A stretch of DNA of 52,500 nt from Chrysomallon squamiferum. Lineage: Eukaryota > Mollusca > Gastropoda > Neomphalida > Peltospiridae. The stretch is from positions 40,214,751 through 40,267,250 of the forward strand of contig CM022670.1 of assembly GCA_012295275.1 (NCBI GenBank), given 5' to 3'. Below the pieces are notes generated by a model, which was given only the letters and a program-made list of their open reading frames with translations, made no database searches and was not told the DNA's origin. The position numbers and the translations under genes were made by a program. The first letter of the stretch is position 1, and each line of letters opens with the position of its first letter. Positions 45,434 to 52,500 of this stretch are shown here, in pieces.

Positions 45434-48400
45434 TAAATTAAGGTTCATTCAGACTAGGAATGAAACAAAAGTGTCAAGGTTTTTTTACTGTTAAAGATAT
45501 AAAATGCAGGTAATTTCTAAATATTATTGTAACTAATGGGATTTTTTATATATAATAAAAACAAAAAATTAGGGAGGTATATTTTTCGACATATTTATGC
45601 TGAAATTTATAAAGTTTTTTTTTATATAAACTGGAGAGAAAAAAAGAAAAAGAGAGATCGAGAGAGAGATTGCTAAACAAAACAAAACCCCAAAAATAGG
45701 TAGGGTGATAGAAACTGCAAAAAAAGAGATTGCAAGAGAGTGAGAGAGAATGCAGAACTTGACATATGTTTGATACAGCAACAAGGAGATCAGTGTAGTT
45801 GAACTGTGTGTCATGGCCACGCGATTTGACATGCAATCACACGAAATTCCTCTCACACAGTGAACTGACTGACTGGCTGCTTTGCTGTAAGGAAGTAAAG
45901 AAAGTTTACTTCTTACAGTCACACTCGAAACCATCTCGTCTGCAGAAATCACCCACATCTGTTTTAAAGCGTTTATCTCGGCTCGATTAAAACTATTATT
46001 ATCTTTAATTATAAAAACCGTTTAAGCTTGGGACTGTTAGTGGGTAATAAGAAATGAACACTATTGTTGCGTTGCATTTAAAACCGCCGACATTAAACGG
46101 CCCCACATAACCATTACGAGGTGGAAGGGGAGGTCTGCTGCGAAAGAAACAATGCAGCTAATTGCCCTGGCGAAACTTGTGACCTGTTAACCGTCTCAAA
46201 CGCCGACAGTGCGCGCTGTATGTTGTTTGCCGAAAATAAACCGTATAACGGCTGAGCGGAAAGCGACAAAAGTGCTGCTGGTATAACTGGACAGCAGGTG
46301 AAAAGTTTCAGCTGCGTGGATTATGTGAAAAGGTGAACGATCATCGAGAGATTGACATCGGAAAAGCCATAACTTAAACCCCGGCACCATCCGTCTGCTT
46401 TCAGATCACAGCTTGACCTTTCGTCTCCCGTTTTTTTTTTTTTTTTTGATGTTTGGTTATATCAGTGCAGATAGTGCATTCTGCTTTGTCCACCTCATCG
46501 AAAAACGAAATTAAATGTATCTTTAATTTTATATATAATGAAAAATAATTTTGTCTTTTCAAAAATAAAATAAAAATAAATAGCGGGGTAATAACGAGAG
46601 TTTAACGACGACTACTGCTGCATTGTTAAACCCATTTAAATATTGATAACCGTTAAAGCATAAGTTAATTAATAGATAACTAATGCATTGTTAAAACGGC
46701 CTGTTGCTTGATGACGTTGTATAAATGCATTGAAATGCAGATGCTGCTGCATAGATAAATCATGTCACTGACAAGTATTGCATAGTTGACTTTATCTAAA
46801 TGTCATCTTGTGAAAAGATAGATTAATTATGAGGTCTGCATTTTTTTGTTTCTCTTCACCTACACAAAAGAAAAGATAGATTAAGCAGATTTCACCTACA
46901 ACGCAGTCGTACAAACATAAATAATCTTTTTTTTTTTTTTTTCTCAAAGTTACAAATATCACATAACACGTAATTTAAAAACAACACAGATTAATGCGTT
47001 TGTTGTTTCTAGTCCAGTTTTCTAAATAATGTTTTATGACCTTGACATTTATGATGGATTACATTCTGTAACTGGTCGCATTTGTCGTCTGCAAAGTTTA
47101 CATCTTGAACCCAAACCGAGCCTACAGTTATCAAAAAACTCAAATAAAATCAATACATTTTTTTATTTTTTTTTTTTAAAGAAATTAAAGACATAAATTA
47201 TTCATGTTATATCACATGAAACATAATTAACCGTACATTTAAAACTTTAATTACTTATTACTCAAACAGTTCTGTCAAAACTGAGTAACAGTAATAAAAT
47301 ATTGCGCACTATAAACGCGTGTGAAATATCTGCTATCGTCAGCTCATAGCTGTTCAGTTAAACTTCACCTGCAGGCTCTGAAAACTCCCTGAGAGCATTT
47401 TGCAATTAAATGATGTAAGTGTGCATTATTAACTTTATTTAATTTGGCTGATTACGATCAGTGTTTAAGAGAGACCCTCAAAATGGCCTTTCTGACATGT
47501 CAGAATGTTTTGTACGGTTAACATTTAACTGATAGGTGTTAGGTAACTGTTGTTTTATTTATCCCGATATGGTGGAATCAAGATTTTGAAGTCAGAATTC
47601 TTCGCAAAAAAGCATTTTAGAATAATTATATATAATATTATAAACTTGTTGCAAAAGTATTACAGTATTAAAAGAAATGTCACTTTATCTTTAAAAAAAA
47701 ACGTGTACTATTTCTGTATTAACCGCTAATTAGGTCAGATAAAAGTAATTTAAACTGTGAAGCGGGTGAAAACACTGTATAAGCAGGATAAAGATCAATT
47801 AAATTGATACGGATTAAATTAGTTTGAAAGGTGAATTAACTGGTGCACTGTCTGAAATAGTACAAACAGGCCAGCTGTTTCTTTCTGTTTCACAAATTTT
47901 TATTCTTCTTGTCAAACCACGATTAATCTGACTTTTGCACAGATTGCGTAATGAAGCACGGAGGAAAGAGAGAACCCTGGCTAACTTTGTACTGCGGTGT
48001 GTGACCCTCAGGCCACGTTAAACTGACCACTGGCTACCTGATCCCGGCAAAACGGGTCTACCTGGTCGGCAGCCTGACTAACAATTTTGTGCACAACTTA
48101 CAGGCGTCAATGCGGCCATTAATTCACTTTCACCAAGTGTGACTTTTCTGCACTGAACATTGGTGTGTGTGTGTGTTGCCAGTGGCAATCACTTTGAATG
48201 CCAATACATTTCTAAAATATTTTATAACTTCTTGCTGTTGTTAATGCTTTTGCAGCAACAAAAACAACAACCGTCTTCGAAGCCCGGAAACAAAACAATT
48301 TTTTTTTTTTTTTTAATGCTTATAAATTATCTGACAAGAGAATTTATTCGACTATAACGATAATAAAAAATTTTTTTTTTTTTTTTTTTTTTTTTGTAGT

Positions 48401-49274
48401 GCGTTATTTCACTCCTTTGTCCATTCCTAAAGTGGTTGACATTTTTTTGTCTTCCAGTAAGGTTTAACTTACTTCCACACTAATGTCAATAACTGTGTTT
48501 GAGGCACGCGGGACAGAAGTTAGCCAAGGAACCGAGAGATATCGAGTTAGTGAGAAGGATTTCTGTCACGTGCTACTTTCACTAGAGCAGAAATTCATAC
48601 TTATACATCTTTCTTTCTACACCGAATTTGTACTTTAAAATACCACACGTTTCTGACGCATTCACAGGCCTAGATAATATTCTCTATTATCATCATTTTA
48701 ATTCAGTTAGCGTGTGTTTATGTGTGTGTCTTCAAAATTGTGAAATAACTTTTGGCCAAGCAAATAATGATACTGATATTATTTTTCTTGTAGTTCAATA
48801 CGTACAAATAAGATTCGCATGATCTTCAGTTCGTAATTTCCATGAAAATTCGCTAACCAGAGCTTACAGTTAGTTGTAAGATCAGTAGGGTGAAATAAAT
48901 TCACGATGTAACGAGTACCATGGCAACGCCATTTAGGTGAAGATGTTTTTTATGATTAGCTTTTGTCAACCAAATCCAAACAAAAGAAATATTATTTCAG
49001 ATAAATGTTTATGACTTAACTTTGGCAGTTCTCAACTTTAATTCGTAGAGCATTTGGTACATTAACATCGAAAATTAAAATTAATAAGTAATTCATTCAG
49101 TTATTTTATAAACTATATGATGTATGTGTAACACTTAAACTTAATATTCTTCAAATGGAACAAGAGTAATAATATGGAGTAAATGACGAAACTAAATCCT
49201 GTTTATGTGCATGTTGTTGAAATATAATTTATATGCATTATTAATAAAAGTAACGAAATAAAACTCAAAAACAA

Positions 49275-49674
49275 AATGGATTTAAAGATTTGTCTTTATT
49301 CGCAAGATAGGAAAGAAAACTACAATATTTCTAACAGCAGTGTTAACAGTTTTTGATACTGGATGATGAAATGATTACAGTTCCTGCTTCTTTGTCGTCA
49401 CTGTCCACTCAGCTGTGTATAAAGTCAAAGTCCTTTTCTTAGTGTTCACGACTCTCTAAAGTTTCTCCACTGAGAACACAGCAGGTGTAGTCGCGGAAAG
49501 CCAGCTTGCATTCGTCTCTGTTCTGTCTCAGCAAAACCTTCAGCTTGCCACGGTGTCGTCATCAAAATGATGCAGCCGTTCGGCTATCTTCGACAGCACT
49601 CGATTATTATCGGCAGTGATCGGATTTTTTCCAGCCGTCATTAACTATGATCGGTGACCCAGGTTATGGGAATC
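49275..49674 (-). other. Predicted 3' UTR exon of GADD45 copy 2
   Basis: Begins after TTTTTTTTCAATCAG. The first bases (GGATTCCCATAACCTGG) resemble the start of the copy 1 UTR exon (GGAATGCCTAAACCCTGG). It is notably GC-richer than its surroundings and contains two overlapping short open frames (see findings). Confidence 0.5.
49295..49300 (-). terminator. Poly(A) signal of GADD45 copy 2
   Basis: AATAAA on the minus strand, about 375 nt into the predicted last exon and followed by T-rich sequence. It marks the boundary between GC-richer exon-like DNA and AT-rich intergenic DNA. Confidence 0.5.
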
Positions 49675-49944
49675 CTGATTGAAAAAAAATAACAATTAGA
49701 ATTAGTTTTTCATTTAATACTTCTGGAAACATAGAACGTACACTAACATAGTTAATTTTCTGTTTGTCTGGTATATATCTAACTTTTTTAAAAATCGATC
49801 TTCATCTCATTTTTTTTTTTCAGAAATTAAACATTTTTATGCTTTCTGGTATAATAAATAAATGCAATATGAATAGCAGTCGTTTTTGCAAAACAGTACA
49901 AGGAACAAAACATTTGCATACTGATGAATATTCAGATAACGTAC
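49675..49944 (-). other. Predicted 3'-UTR intron of GADD45 copy 2
   Basis: ATCCAG|GTACGT starts 37 nt after the stop, and the intron ends in a pyrimidine-rich acceptor (270 nt). The position matches copy 1. Confidence 0.55.
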
Positions 49945-49981
49945 CTGGATATGAACGAGGTGATTTCAGAAATGATGACAG

Positions 49982-50089
49982 TCAATCTGGAAGTTCTACT
50001 ACAGGTTTTGGGTAAACATCGCCGTTCAAGACGTTCTCGTAATATTCTGCAACAGCTGAATCCTCTCTGCTTAAGTCCAGCTTTGGATA
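49982..50089 (-). CDS. GADD45: GADD45 copy 2, coding exon 4
   Basis: 108 nt, phase 0, after TTCTTCTTTCAG. It encodes YPKLDLSRED to VVELPD and the TGA at 49984-49982. The start of this exon matches the last intron position of vertebrate GADD45 genes as I recall them. Confidence 0.92.
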   Translation of the reverse strand, partial: YPKLDLSREDSAVAEYYENVLNGDVYPKPVVELPD

Positions 50090-51607
50090 CTGAAAGAAGA
50101 ATAAAGTAAGAACAGAGATAAATAAATAGTCTGTTTTAAAAAAAAACATCATTCGGAAAAAGAAAACAAATAAAATCGTCTGAAACAAGAGAGCTATTGT
50201 GTGTGTTCCTTATTTGGTCAAATTGTTTACATTGTTACAAGGAATACGACGCCTATTGGGTAAACATGTAAACACAGACATGTAGATCATTGTTCCTTAT
50301 TTGTAGACTTGTCAGGTGAAGTAGACTTTTCATAGTTTTAGAAGGAACAACATGACTTTTTAAGTGAATACAGCGATGCATGTAGTAATATAAAATAACA
50401 AATGTATAATCTAACACTTTTTAATCAAAATTATTAACTATCAGTAGAACAGATATTGATGACTGATTAATAAATAAAGGTATTTAAAATAAATTTGGCC
50501 GTGGAAATGCTGTATTAATTATTCCTAGATTTAAATCTGTCGTCAGTGGATAATCAGTTCACAAAACACAACAGCTGAAGTAATCCTGTCTGATTGAATA
50601 GAAGTGAAATGCTGTCACAACTTCTTACCTCGATAAGAACGCAGCTGACGTCGCAGTTGTCCGGACTCTGCTGTGGTGCAGAGGTGGCGTTGTTGTTGTC
50701 GTCTTGATTAGCGGTCATTTCTTTTTCGTGAAGAATTTTTGCCAAAGACTTGGAACTGGAGACCTGGAAAATGAAAAATATTACAAACTTGAAAAGAACT
50801 GTTGTATAATCTGGCATGTTATTGTAATGAAGATATTAAATTTTCAGTTATTGTAATGAAGATAATAACTTTTACGTTGTTGCAATAAAGATAACAACTT
50901 TGATGTTAAAATGCTTATAGCAGAATTGTTTTCTTTAAAATAAATGAATATAAAAATATTTCAAATATTTCAAATATTTCAAAATATATATATACATTTT
51001 TTTTATTGTTCATTATTATTATTATGACGTATCCAGACAGAACCTACTTTGAGAAGTTTGATGTCGTTCTCCCAGCAGAACGCCTCAATGAGCGTGTGCT
51101 GGATGTGAACGGTCACGTCGCTGGGACTGCCAGCCTCGGGCAGCACGCACAGCATCACGTTGTCAGGGTTACACTTGAGGAGTTTGGCGCACTCGTACAC
51201 GCCGCTCGTCAGACGCTTTTCCTCCACAGCCTGCCTCACCGACTCGCGCAGTTCACAGCCCACGTTCATCGGGTTCCTGAGAACCAAAAAAAAAAAAAAA
51301 AAATGTTAAGTCTAAAATTTACATGTATGTAGATAAATAAACTGCGCTACAAATGTGATTAGAAAAAAAAAAAAAAAAATTTAAAACATCTGTGGTAATA
51401 ATAATTTCACTGTTTTTGTCCCATATTGATTTTGTGAAACTTTGCCGTGTGCGCAAAGCGATGTGGATGTTGACCTAATGCAGATGTCAAGCTGCTTCCG
51501 TGGCATAACCCACGTTGACGTAGGTTTTTCCCAAAAGTTTAACTCCGACGTAGTTGATGTGCTGAATAACGTTGTTTGTTTAACAGTTACGTGAACGCTG
51601 ATAATAA

Positions 51608-51648
<41 letters not shown>

Positions 51649-52193
51649 GAAACACAATAACATGTTGACGAAAAATATGTTTATTCCGAGAGAAGTTGAA
51701 ACATTACACGTCTCACTGTATAATTATATCACGTCATGATGCAATATTTTGTTTTTTCCCATACGAAACAATCCCCTTATCACCAACAGGTCTCAGTGAG
51801 GTTAAAACCAATCGGTTCAATAATTAATTAGATCAAATAAGCAACAAAAAAAAAAAAAAAAAAAAAACCACTTCCATATAGAGTTTACCGTTGTATTTAG
51901 CATTATGCAGTTCGTATTTTTGTGTTTAATGCGCTTATCCATATGTGCAATAACTGGATATAAAAGAACAATTTTCTATGAGAAGACATAACTAATAAGA
52001 AGTGAAAAATAAAAAATTATAATGAATTTTACTTTCAAAGTAACTTTGCAGACGACATACGTAAAATACGAGAATATAATGCAAAGCAGAAGTTACAGTT
52101 GCAAAATCGTCTGTTTATTATAATTAAAACTGCTAATTAAACTTACCTTTTCGTTGGGCAAACATTTCCATCTGCAACATCTGGGAAAGTCAT
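49982..52193 (-). CDS. GADD45: GADD45-family stress protein, copy 2 (172 aa, four coding exons)
   Basis: Minus strand; the joined exons are 52193-52147, 51276-51048, 50763-50629 and 50089-49982. Junctions are GT..AG and the joined frame is open for 172 codons. The start is MTFPDVADGN. The core has CELRESVRQAV, then RLTSGVYECAKLLKCNPDN (vertebrate proteins have VGVYEAAKLL..DPDN) and the signature HIQHTLIEAFCWENDIKLL. A low-complexity loop (NQDDNNNATSAPQQSPDN) precedes CVLIE. The end PVVELPD resembles the vertebrate VPSITLPE-type end. The family role is as for copy 1: a stress-induced adaptor with an L7Ae/L30e-like fold. It is closer to vertebrate GADD45 than copy 1 at GVYE and in the C-terminus. 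It converges on copy 1. Confidence 0.93.
50090..50628 (-). other. Intron 3 of GADD45 copy 2
   Basis: GTAAGA ... CTTTCAG, 539 nt, AT-rich. Nothing else seen in it. Confidence 0.88.
50629..50763 (-). CDS. GADD45: GADD45 copy 2, coding exon 3
   Basis: 135 nt (45 codons), phase 0 at both ends, from VSSSKSL to CVLIE. It includes the Asn/Gln/Ser-rich loop. The exon is symmetric, so skipping it would keep the frame. Confidence 0.93.
50764..51047 (-). other. Intron 2 of GADD45 copy 2
   Basis: GTAGGT ... TTTTTCATTTTCCAG, 284 nt. It contains a three-fold imperfect repeat of TTATTGTAATGAAGATA-like units near 50,819-50,895. Confidence 0.88.
51048..51276 (-). CDS. GADD45: GADD45 copy 2, coding exon 2 (fused)
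   Basis: 229 nt, phase 2 in and phase 0 out. It corresponds to exons 2 and 3 of copy 1 with no intron between AKLLK and CNPDN. GC-rich coding sequence. Confidence 0.94.
51277..52146 (-). other. Intron 1 of GADD45 copy 2
   Basis: GTAAGT ... GGTTCTCAG, 870 nt. It contains four homopolymer tracts (near 51,286, 51,362, 51,611 and 51,846). A GC-richer patch at about 51.43-51.60 kb contains GACGTAG strings but no perfect CRE. Confidence 0.87.
52147..52193 (-). CDS. GADD45: GADD45 copy 2, coding exon 1
   Basis: 47 nt, ATG at 52193-52191, ending in phase 2 before GTAAGT. It encodes MTFPDVADGNVCPTK. It is the first ATG after the predicted start site. Confidence 0.9.
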
Positions 52194-52289
52194 CCTGCAC
52201 AAAGACTATCCAAAAGGAACAAAGAAAAATTTACGAAAAAACTCGGAGCGATGTCGGACCACGACTGAACTGAACAGCTGATACAAAGC

Positions 52290-52366
52290 GACTGAGCACC
52301 ACGGCTGAGGTCAACCTATTTAAAGCGGTGGGCGTATGCTTTCCGGGTCGCGCAATCCGATTGGCT
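52290..52366 (-). promoter_or_regulatory. Predicted core promoter of GADD45 copy 2
   Basis: On the minus strand, AGCCAATC is at 52366-52359, TTTAAATA at 52324-52317 and the initiator TCAGTC at 52295-52290. With A52293 as +1, the CCAAT box is at about -70 and the TATA-like box at -31, giving a 100-nt 5' UTR. The start site is inferred. Confidence 0.6.
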
Positions 52367-52500
52367 GATTGTCGGTCGCCGAGGTCGACTAAGCTGCTAA
52401 CAGTAACGGGCGAAGCGTACAGCCTTTGTCTTCCACACCTACGTTGTGTACGGAGTTCCCGAGCCAGATGTCGTCGGTTCGGTTAGCGGGGATTAATTCT
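52367..52500 (-). promoter_or_regulatory. GC-rich upstream region of GADD45 copy 2
   Basis: CpG-containing ordinary-complexity sequence up to the window end. I see no further gene; an upstream enhancer could be cut by the window edge. Confidence 0.35.

Larger units (their letters stand above)
43501..49274. other. Intergenic block between the two GADD45 genes, last part
   Basis: No coding sequence recognised. Higher-complexity islands at about 43.53-43.82 kb, 44.15-44.25 kb, 45.78-45.98 kb, 46.05-46.42 kb and 47.86-48.15 kb, plus poly-T and poly-A runs (for example A near 45,405-45,430 and T near 48,370-48,395). The islands are candidate regulatory DNA by composition only. Confidence 0.55.

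Noticed and set aside
51006-51332. 108-codon + strand open frame opposite GADD45 copy 2 exon 2
   Set aside because: It is the antisense shadow of the coding exon.

Overview
This is an AT-rich, intron-bearing nuclear DNA window from an animal. It is dominated by microsatellites, homopolymer tracts and short tandem arrays, and real coding sequence makes up only about 2% of it. The protein families, small phase-conserved exons, dense microsatellites and a tRNA-derived SINE fit a lophotrochozoan invertebrate such as a mollusc. That taxonomic placement is inference; no single sequence here proves it.

Layout. (1) 186-260, + strand: the last coding exon of a receptor-type protein tyrosine phosphatase whose other exons lie before the window. 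Its 3' UTR may run as far as a good poly(A) signal at 4708-4713. (2) About 4.7-25 kb: no gene found. The stretch holds duplicated non-coding blocks, a 0.9 kb all-purine array (7.93-8.83 kb), a 20-bp minisatellite (14.48-15.09 kb), a degenerate SINE (18.05 kb), many simple repeats and several islands of ordinary-complexity sequence with transcription-factor-like sites. (3) 25.0-30.0 kb, + strand: a complete four-coding-exon GADD45-family gene (166 aa). (4) 30-49.3 kb: intergenic, again repeat-rich, with promoter-like modules near 35.2 and 43.6 kb. (5) 52.35-49.3 kb, - strand: a second complete GADD45-family gene (172 aa). It faces the first, so the two paralogues converge tail-to-tail about 19 kb apart.

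The main biological content is this GADD45 pair. GADD45 proteins are small L7Ae/L30e-fold stress proteins that, in vertebrates, bind MTK1/MEKK4, PCNA, p21 and CDK1-cyclin B. The two copies share the first intron position and a mid-gene phase-0 intron, but each has lost a different one of two other introns. Both appear to have a 3'-UTR intron starting 37-39 nt after the stop codon. Both have the octamer AGCCAATC at about -70, a TATA-like box at about -30 and a TCAG initiator. Around them, the perfect palindromic CRE TGACGTCA occurs at least ten times in the window. Intron 1 of the first copy carries an NF-E2/ARE-type site beside an AP-1 site. All regulatory readings are motif matches only; expression, splice junctions and start sites were not tested.
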